NCBI GenBank assembly: GCA_021732545.1
Contig: JAKFUW010000284.1
Span: 1 to 5,368, forward strand
DNA: 5,368 nucleotides
Direction of reading: 5' to 3'
From: Alphaproteobacteria bacterium
GTDB taxonomy: Bacteria > Pseudomonadota > Alphaproteobacteria > Rickettsiales > UBA3002
Shown: piece after piece, positions 1 to 4,922 of the stretch
How the letters are laid out: the number at the start of each line of letters is the position of its first letter
Position numbering within the stretch: the first letter of the stretch is position 1
The notes under the pieces: model-generated
Databases searched by the model: none
What the model saw: only the letters and a program-made list of their open reading frames with translations
Told to the model about the DNA's origin: nothing
Program-made: the position numbers and the translations under genes

Positions 1-57
1 TTGCGCCTGCTTTAATATCGTCATGATCTGAGAGTCCGTAAATCGTTGATGCTTCAT
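1..57 (-). CDS. IS3-family transposase OrfA, N-terminus only
   Basis: The 19 codons visible before the window edge translate to MKHQRFTDSQIMTILKQAQ. This is the characteristic opening of IS3-family OrfA proteins (compare the family pattern MKxxRFTExQIxxxLKQAE), which begins a helix-turn-helix domain that binds the IS ends. The start is supported by a strong Shine-Dalgarno AGGAGA (65-70, minus strand) seven bases upstream of the ATG. In the family, OrfA is followed by an overlapping orfB carrying the DDE catalytic domain, made as OrfAB by programmed -1 frameshifting; none of that is visible here. Whether the transposase is intact cannot be judged. The IS subgroup is not assigned. Confidence 0.85.
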   Translation of the reverse strand, partial: MKHQRFTDSQIMTILKQAQ

Positions 58-64
58 CGTAAAA

Positions 65-70
65 TCTCCT
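65..70 (-). promoter_or_regulatory. Ribosome binding site of IS3 orfA
   Basis: AGGAGA on the minus strand, seven bases before the ATG at 57. It decides the start of the partial OrfA and supports it being a real coding sequence although only 19 codons are in the window. Confidence 0.75.
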
Positions 71-111
71 CTTCGTTAAGATAAAAAATTCTACTCAAAA
101 CTACCCCTAAT

Positions 112-321
112 TTATGGGGGGATTACCTTACGGCTTGCTTGGATTTGTTCCTCTATCCATTGGTCAACTTCTCTCTCAACAAAGCTTTTTGCTCTTGATC
201 CGACCGAGATTGGTTTTGGAAACGCCCCTTTTTTAACCTGTTCCCATAACCAAGTTCTGCCCTTATCGAGTTTAGCGCATGTGGCTTTGGTACTTATCAA
301 GCGTATAGAATGTTCTGTCAT
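112..321 (-). CDS. AlpA-like small helix-turn-helix regulator, 3' end probably altered by IS insertion
   Basis: A 69-residue protein with the layout of the AlpA / phage-regulator family (MerR-like winged helix): an N-terminal helix-turn-helix at about residues 8-30, then the family hallmark KGAFPKPISVGSRA (31-44) and a closing helix FVEREVDQWIEEQI (47-60). Family members bind DNA as small regulators or excisionases of P4-like prophages and islands; E. coli AlpA activates the integrase gene of its cryptic prophage. The ATG has a good Shine-Dalgarno AAGGAAG (327-333) five bases upstream. The stop codon sits within the C/G-run block of the presumed IS end, so the last few residues (about KVIPP) are probably IS-encoded. 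The conserved core is complete, so function may be kept. Its target, perhaps the integrase promoter, is inferred from family behaviour. Confidence 0.8.
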   Translation of the reverse strand: MTEHSIRLISTKATCAKLDKGRTWLWEQVKKGAFPKPISVGSRAKSFVEREVDQWIEEQIQASRKVIPP

Positions 322-410
322 CGCTGCTTCCTTTCGTAGATGTTCAGGAAACTGATCTTACAGAACAAAGCCGGGTCTTGAAATCAAATAAGCATATGTA
401 ATACAGCCTT

Positions 411-416
411 ATTATA
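411..416 (-). promoter_or_regulatory. Possible -10 box upstream of the AlpA-like gene
   Basis: A perfect TATAAT on the minus strand (GCTATAATAAGG), about 90 bases upstream of the AlpA-like start. No good -35 hexamer sits 16-18 bases upstream. Instead one copy of a 12-bp repeat (428-439) lies close to where the -35 element would be, which fits an activator-dependent or repressed promoter. The A/T-rich context makes a chance TATAAT possible. The stretch 322-451 otherwise holds no gene that I can see. Confidence 0.4.
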
Positions 417-427
417 GCATCTACAGG

Positions 428-470
428 TCTGATTTTTCGTGAAATCCGATTTTACATATCTGATTTTTCG
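428..470. repeat. Pair of 12-bp direct repeats, TCTGATTTTTCG
   Basis: TCTGATTTTTCG occurs at 428-439 and again, identical, at 459-470, 31 bp apart (about three helical turns). A weaker relative, TCCGATTTTA, lies between them at 444-453. The distal copy covers the last codons of the upstream unknown gene, and the proximal copy lies just upstream of the TATAAT at 411-416. The spacing on one DNA face suggests protein-binding sites controlling the AlpA-like gene, but no protein is identified. Coincidence in A/T-rich DNA cannot be excluded. Confidence 0.6.
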
Positions 471-1138
471 GACTCTGCCTTTTCACGCATTTCCTTCCGG
501 ATTGCTGGGTATATTCTCTCGATACTCCTCATAAGCGAATTCTTGCCATTTTTATCAGGTTTGCATTTGTAAGGGGGAGCAATCCCTTCAGCATTACATT
601 TTAGTTCAATAGCAATGGCTATAGCTGCAACTGACATTCCTGAGTCTTGACCAACGATATTCCTAATAGTGGCTTCAAGCGCACTGTGCTTTTCTTCAGC
701 AGATTTTTGCCTTGCAAGCGTTCCTTTTTCACGTTTTTCCTTCCAAAGTAATTTACTGTTTCTATCCTGCTCTTCAATAGACTTTTTTAATGCCAATAGA
801 TCGGCAGCTTCAGCTTTATGCTTTTCAACTTCAATTACGTGTTTTCCTTCCTGCTCTCGCATTTCGCTATCCATGGAATGAAGCCCGTCGAGGTATTCTT
901 TTTTCATGCATTCATCTAGATCTAGACGTGCTTTTTCTAATGCTTCAAGTTCATCTACACCGAATAAGTAGATGAGAAGTCTGCTTAAAATCTCTCTCTT
1001 AGGCTGCGACTTTAACCAATTTATGTTCTCGGTATTATTTTCTAGCCATTTTTTAAGTTTAGCAGTTTTAGCATTCTCAGCGGATGAAAAGCTTGAATGT
1101 ATTTCAAGGGTATCCTTTATAATATCATCGATTCTCAT
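452..1138 (-). CDS. Coiled-coil protein of unknown function, coupled to the integrase
   Basis: A 228-residue protein of no family I recognise. An N-terminal helical segment (about 1-60, with WLENNTENINWLKSQPKREI at 31-50) is followed by a long charged stretch rich in E, K, A and L (about 61-160) that reads as a coiled coil. A C-terminal part (about 163-215) has a short hydrophobic helix, MSVAAIAIAIELKC, two cysteines (C181, C192) and a basic tail. No signal peptide or clear membrane segment is seen. The start chosen is the ATG at 1138, which overlaps the integrase stop as ATGA and has a strong GGAGGAG eight bases upstream; a longer reading from 1171 lacks this support. It is probably co-translated with the integrase. 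The coding sequence is more A+T-rich than its neighbours. A DNA-binding or recombination-accessory role is possible, but I assign no function. Confidence 0.75.
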   Translation of the reverse strand: MRIDDIIKDTLEIHSSFSSAENAKTAKLKKWLENNTENINWLKSQPKREILSRLLIYLFGVDELEALEKARLDLDECMKKEYLDGLHSMDSEMREQEGKHVIEVEKHKAEAADLLALKKSIEEQDRNSKLLWKEKREKGTLARQKSAEEKHSALEATIRNIVGQDSGMSVAAIAIAIELKCNAEGIAPPYKCKPDKNGKNSLMRSIERIYPAIRKEMREKAESEKSDM

Positions 1139-2307
1139 GGGCACTGCTCCTCCAAATAATTCCCCCACCATTGCATCATGTCACGGCGCTCTGGCAGATA
1201 CTGCGCGTGATTATAGGCTTTTCGGACACCGTTGCGCTCGGCATGAGCTAGCTGGCGTTCAATCACATCGGGTCTGAAGCCATGTTCATTAAGGATAGTG
1301 CTTGCGGTAGCACGAAAGCCGTGGCCAGTGCTTTTGCCGTGGTAGCCCATACGATAAAGCGCATAAAGAATAGTATTTTCCGACATCTGCCCCTTAGGTT
1401 TGTGCTGATTGGGGAATATATGTTCCCAGTGGCCTGTAATTAGCTTAAGTTCCTCAAGCACCGCCATCGCTTGGGTGGAAAGGGGTACAATATGTGGATC
1501 GCGCATCTTCATCCGTTCAGAAGGGATACGCCACTCAGCTTTACCCATATTGATTTCTGACCACATCGCCCCGCGCATCTCCCCTGTGCGCACGAAGGTT
1601 AGCAGTAGGAAATTCATCGCAAGGCGTGTTTGAGGGCTATCGTAGGCATTCAATTTCTCAAGGAACTCTGGCAAGTCCTCTGCCTTGAGGTAGGCATTGT
1701 GCTTTTTTATCACGGGAGTGAGCGCGCCGCGCAAATCATTCACTGGGTTGCGCTCGGCACGGCCAGTGACAATGGCGTAGGTAAATATCTGGCCGCATAC
1801 CTGCTGCACCCGATGCGCCAGATCATGAGCACCACGCGCTTCAATCACCCGTAAGGCAGCCAACATTTCAGGGGGTGTTATTTCAGCGATTGGGCGAGCG
1901 CCCAGCTTGGGGAATATGTCAGCCTCGAGGCGGCGCATGGCACTGGCAGCATATTTAGGTGTCCATGTATGACTGCGCTTGCCATGCCATTCACGGGCGA
2001 TGGCTTCAAAATGATTCTCATGCTTGGTGACAATCATCTGCTTATCGCTTTTTTTAATCTGGCTGGGATCATTACCCTCGGCCAGTGCTTTGCGGGCTAG
2101 CACGTGACGTTCGCGCGCTTGGGCAAGACTTACGTCAGGGTACGAACCAAGTGCGAGCAGCTTTTCTTTGCCCGCAAAGCGGTATTTATATCGCCACCAT
2201 TTGCCCCCGCTGGGCTGAATGAGAAGGAATAGCCCACCACTATCAAATAGCTTCAGGGGCTTTATTTCAGCCTTAGTGTTCTTGATGGTAATCTGCGTTA
2301 ATGGCAT
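1135..2307 (-). CDS. Tyrosine recombinase / integrase, P4-type with DUF4102 N-terminal domain
   Basis: A 390-residue site-specific recombinase, the usual length for P4-type integrases. Residues 1-90 match the DUF4102 arm-binding domain (FDSGGLFLLIQPSGGKWWRYKY at 21-42, GSYPDVSLAQAR at 54-65). About 95-185 is the SAM-like core-binding domain. The catalytic domain follows, with R240 (in FVRTGEMRG), K267, H329-G-F-R332, H355 (in QLAH) and nucleophile Y365 (in KAYNHAQYLPERR). All are present, so the enzyme looks intact. It should cut and rejoin DNA at the tRNA-Val 3' end to insert and excise the element. An in-frame stop lies four codons upstream of the ATG, which fixes the start, but there is no clear Shine-Dalgarno; the ATG instead sits at the foot of an inverted repeat. 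It is the first gene beside the tRNA and overlaps the next gene by four bases. Confidence 0.95.
   Translation of the reverse strand: MPLTQITIKNTKAEIKPLKLFDSGGLFLLIQPSGGKWWRYKYRFAGKEKLLALGSYPDVSLAQARERHVLARKALAEGNDPSQIKKSDKQMIVTKHENHFEAIAREWHGKRSHTWTPKYAASAMRRLEADIFPKLGARPIAEITPPEMLAALRVIEARGAHDLAHRVQQVCGQIFTYAIVTGRAERNPVNDLRGALTPVIKKHNAYLKAEDLPEFLEKLNAYDSPQTRLAMNFLLLTFVRTGEMRGAMWSEINMGKAEWRIPSERMKMRDPHIVPLSTQAMAVLEELKLITGHWEHIFPNQHKPKGQMSENTILYALYRMGYHGKSTGHGFRATASTILNEHGFRPDVIERQLAHAERNGVRKAYNHAQYLPERRDMMQWWGNYLEEQCP
1147..1153 (-). promoter_or_regulatory. Strong ribosome binding site inside the integrase 3' end
   Basis: GGAGGAG on the minus strand, eight bases before the ATG at 1138, embedded in the integrase codons for Leu-Glu-Glu. 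It decides the start of the unknown coiled-coil gene and allows efficient reinitiation at the ATGA overlap. Confidence 0.75.
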
Positions 2308-2308
2308 G

Positions 2309-2343
2309 GGGGTAACTTTTCAACATCAATGAGGAGTTACCCC
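2309..2343. repeat. Inverted repeat GGGGTAAC / GTTACCCC at the integrase start
   Basis: A perfect 8-bp inverted repeat (2309-2316 and 2336-2343) with a 19-bp spacer lies one base upstream of the integrase ATG. In DNA it could be a dimer binding site. In the transcript it could form a hairpin whose base abuts the start codon, limiting translation. The same TACCCC core recurs twice more at 2350-2355 and 2360-2365. Confidence 0.65.
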
Positions 2344-2366
2344 TATTGCTACCCCCACTTACCCCC
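2336..2366. repeat. Three TACCCC iterons in the integrase promoter region
   Basis: GTTACCCC (2336-2343), GCTACCCCC (2348-2356) and CTTACCCCC (2358-2366) place the TACCCC core at 2338, 2350 and 2360, 10-12 bp apart. That is about one helical turn, so the copies face the same side of the DNA. A fourth, inverted copy is at 2309-2316. Such clusters beside an integrase gene are typically arm-type sites for the recombinase or sites for its excisionase or repressor. Confidence 0.65.
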
Positions 2367-2375
2367 GACTGTCAA
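2346..2375 (-). promoter_or_regulatory. Putative integrase promoter with perfect -35
   Basis: On the minus strand TTGACA (2370-2375) is followed, after 18 bp, by TAGCAA (2346-2351), a weak -10. The first and second TACCCC iterons fill the spacer and overlap the -10, so a bound protein would occlude polymerase or be needed to help it. Transcription would read into the integrase with a leader of roughly 30 nt. The -35 is convincing, the -10 is not. Confidence 0.45.
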
Positions 2376-2471
2376 CGAATTATCCCGAACAAGAACGAAA
2401 GACGATTCTTGGTTTTTGCATTTGTAAATCTAGGTTTAAGGGACTTGCGCGAACATCGGCGAATGAGGGAA

Positions 2472-2500
2472 TGGTGGGCGGTAGAGGACTCGAACCTCCG
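2472..2500. other. Predicted attachment site (att core) in the tRNA-Val 3' end
   Basis: The T arm, acceptor 3' strand and CCA of tRNA-Val lie directly beside the P4-type integrase gene. By family knowledge this part of a tRNA gene is the usual crossover region and is duplicated at the far end of the island. The core's exact limits cannot be drawn from one junction, so the interval given is an estimate. Confidence 0.6.
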
Positions 2501-2548
2501 ACCTCGTCGATGTCAACGACGCGCTCTAACCAACTGAGCTAACCGCCC
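2472..2548 (-). tRNA. tRNA-Val (anticodon GAC)
   Basis: A complete cloverleaf folds on the minus strand. The acceptor stem is GGGCGGT/ACCGCCC (2542-2548 with 2476-2482). The D arm is GCTC/GAGC with a TTGG loop, and the anticodon stem is CGTCG/CGACG around the loop TTGACAT, giving anticodon GAC (2512-2514), which reads valine GUC/GUU codons. The variable loop has five bases. The T arm is GGAGG/CCTCT with loop TTCGAGT and one G-U pair. The discriminator is A, and the CCA end is encoded (2472-2474). The gene is intact despite the neighbouring element, as expected when the inserted DNA restores the tRNA 3' end. The full length with CCA is 77 nt. Confidence 0.96.
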
Positions 2549-2592
2549 CAATCTTCAGCATCTGATTGGCTGAATCTTGCGAATTGAACTGC

Positions 2593-2620
2593 ACCATAAG
2601 GATATTAAAGCAATTTTCAA
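2593..2620 (-). promoter_or_regulatory. Possible tRNA-Val promoter
   Basis: On the minus strand TTGAAA (2615-2620) and TATGGT (2593-2598) are spaced by 16 bp, ending about 44 bp before the mature tRNA 5' end. Two overlapping short inverted repeats (CCAATC/GATTGG at 2548-2569 and TTCAGC/GCTGAA at 2554-2574) lie between it and the tRNA. The tRNA could instead be reached by readthrough from ispH, since no clear terminator is seen in 2549-2759, which otherwise holds no gene. Confidence 0.3.
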
Positions 2621-2759
2621 GCGGCATTGCGGGTACCTCTATAAACTCTACTCTGGCTTTAAATTTACTTGCGCTGGAGCCTCCTCGAAAAAACAGGTAT
2701 GAGGTATACACTTATTTTTCTCGGTATCCATCGCGGCGCAATTTTTTGCCAGAGCGAGT

Positions 2760-3710
2760 TTATAAAGGCACCCTCATAGCATCGCGCAAGCTTTGTGGCA
2801 GATTAAAATGCACCGTTTCTTGCACGCCGCCGAGCTTTTCAACTTCCACCGCGCGCAATGTGCTGAGATATTCTATCGCGCGATTGACCAATAATTCTGG
2901 CGCGGAGGCTCCTGCGGTGATGCCCACACGGTTCACCGATTCCAACCATGCTGGGTTGATGTCAGTGGCGTCATTGACCAAATAAGCGGGCGTTCCCAGT
3001 TCTTCCGCTAAATCTCGCAGGCGGTTGGAATTGGAGCTTTTGGCAGAGCCTATCACCAAAATCAGCTCCACTAGTGTTGCCATTTCACGCACCGCATTTT
3101 GGCGGTTTTGGGTGGCATAGCAGATGTCCTTCACATCGGGGCCTTGGATGGCAGGAAATTTGGATTTAAGTGCATCGATCACGTTGCGGGTGTCATCCAC
3201 ACTTAAGGTGGTTTGGGTGACATAGGCCAGCGATTCAGGGCGTTCCACTTCGAGCGCCGCAACATCGGCCACATTCGATACCAGATAGACCTTATTCACG
3301 CGGCCGCTGGTGCCCTCAACCTCGGGGTGACCTGCATGGCCGATCAGGATGATTTCGCAGCCATCTTTCTCATACCGTTTGGCTTCGTTATGCACTTTTG
3401 TCACCAGCGGGCAGGTGGCATCAAGCACAGGTAAATCGCGCAGTTTGGCGCTGTTTTCCACTTTTTCCGAGATGCCGTGCGCACTGAAAATCGTGACGCC
3501 GCCATCGGGTATTTCATCAACTTCGGCAACGAATATCACGCCTTTGGCTTTGAGATCATCCACCACCCATTTATTATGCACAATTTCGTGGCGCACATAG
3601 ACTGGAGCGCCATAGACTTGCAGCGCTTTTTCAACGATCTCAATCGCGCGTTCTACCCCTGCGCAAAAGCCGCGCGGCTGCGCTAATAAAATATGTAATG
3701 TATCATTCAT
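2760..3710 (-). CDS. ispH: 4-hydroxy-3-methylbut-2-enyl diphosphate reductase (IspH/LytB)
   Basis: This cytoplasmic [4Fe-4S] enzyme catalyses the last step of the MEP pathway, reducing HMBPP to isopentenyl and dimethylallyl diphosphate. The 316-residue length is normal and the protein looks complete. The three cluster cysteines are C16 (PRGFCAG), C100 (DATCPLV) and C197 (DICYATQNRQ). Substrate-binding residues by analogy with E. coli are H41 (RHEIVHNKWV), H78 (SAHG), H128 and E130 (GHAGHPEVEGT), T167 (TQTTLS), the SSNSNRL segment (225-231) and S269 (ASAPE). The GHAGHPEVEGT style resembles alphaproteobacterial IspH. It starts seven bases after the zapE stop without a strong Shine-Dalgarno, so it is probably translated from a zapE-ispH transcript. 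No clear intrinsic terminator follows. Confidence 0.97.
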   Translation of the reverse strand: MNDTLHILLAQPRGFCAGVERAIEIVEKALQVYGAPVYVRHEIVHNKWVVDDLKAKGVIFVAEVDEIPDGGVTIFSAHGISEKVENSAKLRDLPVLDATCPLVTKVHNEAKRYEKDGCEIILIGHAGHPEVEGTSGRVNKVYLVSNVADVAALEVERPESLAYVTQTTLSVDDTRNVIDALKSKFPAIQGPDVKDICYATQNRQNAVREMATLVELILVIGSAKSSNSNRLRDLAEELGTPAYLVNDATDINPAWLESVNRVGITAGASAPELLVNRAIEYLSTLRAVEVEKLGGVQETVHFNLPQSLRDAMRVPL

Positions 3711-3717
3711 TATGCTG

Positions 3718-4854
3718 TCATAGCTTATCTTCGCTCAGATGCGAAGCGCCAAGATAGCTTTGCGATTGCATGTCGATCAGGCGCGAGACGGTGCGTTCAA
3801 ATTCAAACGCGCCATCGCCTTGCGGGTAGAGTTGCTCAGGAGGCACGGCAGCGCTGCAAATCAGCTTTACTTTTTGATCATAGAGCGTATCGATTAAATT
3901 CACAAAGCGCTTAGCTTCATTGCGTTTATCGGGGTTCATCTGCGGAATATCCTGCACTATCACGGTGTGAAATACGCGTGCTAATTCCAGATAATCGCCC
4001 GACCCCAGTGGGCGCTCGCATAATTCAGCAAAGGTGAGCCACGCAATGCCAGCGCAGCTTTTTTCGATCATCAGCGTACGCCCTTGCACCTTGATAAGGA
4101 TTTTAACCGAAGGCTTCCCTGCGGTTAATTGCGTGTAAATATTAAACAAACATTCAAGTGAATGATCATTCAGTGGATGCAGATAAACTCGCTCCATTGC
4201 AGCCAGTTGTTGCAGCCGATAATCATGAGGGCTGCGCAGTTCCAGAATATCCAATCTTTGTTCAATGAGGGTTACAAATTTCATGAATTGCTCGCGTTGC
4301 AAGCCGCTGCGATAGAGTTCGTTCGGGGGGCGGTTAGAGGTGAATATCACCGCCACGCCTTCTTCAAACAGCAGCGTAAATAGCCGTGATAAAATCATCG
4401 CATCGGTCACATCGTGCACCTGCAACTCATCGAGGCACAGCAGGCGGGTGTCGGCAGCGATTTCGCGCACCACACGTGGCAATAAATCCTCATCTTGTTT
4501 GAGTTGCCGCCATGCGTGCATCCGCGCATGAATATCGCGCATAAAGGCATGAAAATGGATGCGTTTAACCCATGGGTGGGGCGTGGTTTCCACCAGCAAA
4601 TCCATCACCAGCGTTTTGCCTCGCCCTACATCGCCCCAGATATAGGCGCCGTAATGCTCGAGCATGGGTTTATGGCCGATGATGCGTGTGAGTAAAAAAG
4701 GCTTGTGCTCAGCATCCTGTATCAGTGATTCTTGCAAGATGGCAAGCCGCGCTATCACCTTGCGCTGGCCCTCATCGGCTTGCAGCGCACCCGCCGCCAC
4801 CCGCTCGCTGTAATGCGAGGCGATGAGAGGTTTGATTTGATTTGAAGAACTCAT
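3718..4854 (-). CDS. zapE: Cell division protein ZapE (AFG1-like P-loop ATPase)
   Basis: A 378-residue AFG1/ZapE-family ATPase, near the E. coli ZapE length. Walker A is GDVGRGKT (74-81) in the family context YIWGDVGRGKTLVMDLL. Walker B is LLCLDEL (138-144), followed by QVHDVTDAMIL. The sensor-like segment is FTSNRPPNELYRSGLQREQF (171-190). The C-terminal part keeps KRFVNLIDTLYDQKVKLI (315-332). E. coli ZapE associates with FtsZ and the division ring under stress, while the mitochondrial AFG1/LACE1 relative acts in protein quality control. The start chosen is the ATG at 4854 (MSSSNQIKPLIASHY), which matches family N-termini. An open frame continues upstream to 5010, but it overlaps panC antisense and has no family resemblance. 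A Shine-Dalgarno is weak or absent. It lies upstream of ispH and is divergent from panC. Confidence 0.93.
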   Translation of the reverse strand: MSSSNQIKPLIASHYSERVAAGALQADEGQRKVIARLAILQESLIQDAEHKPFLLTRIIGHKPMLEHYGAYIWGDVGRGKTLVMDLLVETTPHPWVKRIHFHAFMRDIHARMHAWRQLKQDEDLLPRVVREIAADTRLLCLDELQVHDVTDAMILSRLFTLLFEEGVAVIFTSNRPPNELYRSGLQREQFMKFVTLIEQRLDILELRSPHDYRLQQLAAMERVYLHPLNDHSLECLFNIYTQLTAGKPSVKILIKVQGRTLMIEKSCAGIAWLTFAELCERPLGSGDYLELARVFHTVIVQDIPQMNPDKRNEAKRFVNLIDTLYDQKVKLICSAAVPPEQLYPQGDGAFEFERTVSRLIDMQSQSYLGASHLSEDKL

Positions 4855-4859
4855 ATCAT
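4832..4859 (+). promoter_or_regulatory. Possible panC promoter overlapping the zapE start
   Basis: On the plus strand TTGATT (4832-4837) and TATCAT (4854-4859) are 16 bp apart, pointing toward panC and lying across the first codons of zapE. The TTGAT unit is repeated tandemly (4832, 4837), so the -35 choice is ambiguous. No comparably clear zapE promoter is seen in the 68-bp divergent gap (4855-4922). Confidence 0.3.
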
Positions 4860-4922
4860 TATGGTGCGGCGATAAGTGATTAAAACGCAGATGTAACAGT
4901 AAAGATGGGGCAAACACAAGCC

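Larger units (their letters stand above)
1..120 (-). mobile_element. Left end of an IS3-family insertion sequence (partial)
   Basis: The start of an IS3-type orfA reads out of the window on the minus strand. The roughly 60 bp upstream of it (58 to about 120) is A/T-rich with a C-run/G-run block (CCCCTAATTTATGGGG at 104-119). IS3-family elements usually place orfA about 50-70 bp inside the left terminal repeat, so the IS terminus should lie around 110-130. I could not fix the exact terminal base because neither the right end nor the target duplication is in the window. The inner boundary is therefore approximate. Confidence 0.65.
1..2471. mobile_element. One end of an integrative element (genomic island) at tRNA-Val
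   Basis: This stretch carries an integrase, an unknown coupled gene, an AlpA-like regulator and an IS3 end. It begins immediately at the 3' end of an intact tRNA-Val gene. Seen directly: the integrase is the first gene inside the tRNA 3' end, and the gene at 452-1138 is visibly more A+T-rich than ispH, zapE and panC. Known: P4-type tyrosine recombinases commonly integrate at tRNA 3' ends and lie next to the tRNA they use. Inferred: the island extends past the left edge of the window, where a second copy of the tRNA 3' end should mark the other junction. The exact right boundary depends on the crossover point and may lie a few tens of bases inside the tRNA. The element may be immobile if the IS has damaged it. 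Confidence 0.8.

Noticed and set aside
101..106. A further CTACCCC near the IS end, resembling the integrase iterons
   Set aside because: It is a single copy in presumed IS sequence, part of the C/G-run block, so it is probably coincidental.
1139..1171. N-terminal extension of the coiled-coil gene by 11 residues
   Set aside because: The ATG at 1138 has a strong GGAGGAG at ideal spacing and the ATGA overlap; the earlier ATG would make the RBS part of the coding sequence.
669..1277. Plus-strand frames opposite the coiled-coil gene
   Set aside because: They are Ser/Phe/Leu-rich low-complexity antisense readings of a Glu/Lys-rich coiled coil.
2346..2537. Plus-strand open frame of 63 residues ending in VEDSNLRPRRCQRRALTN
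   Set aside because: It is the antisense reading of the tRNA-Val gene joined to the integrase upstream region. Such antisense-tRNA peptides are a common annotation artefact.
2738..2749. GCAATTTTTTGC as a terminator after ispH
   Set aside because: The stem is only 4 bp and no T-run follows it on the minus strand.
2566..2985. Plus-strand open frame of 139 residues
   Set aside because: Its second half is antisense to the conserved C-terminus of ispH, and the protein has no recognisable features or supported start.
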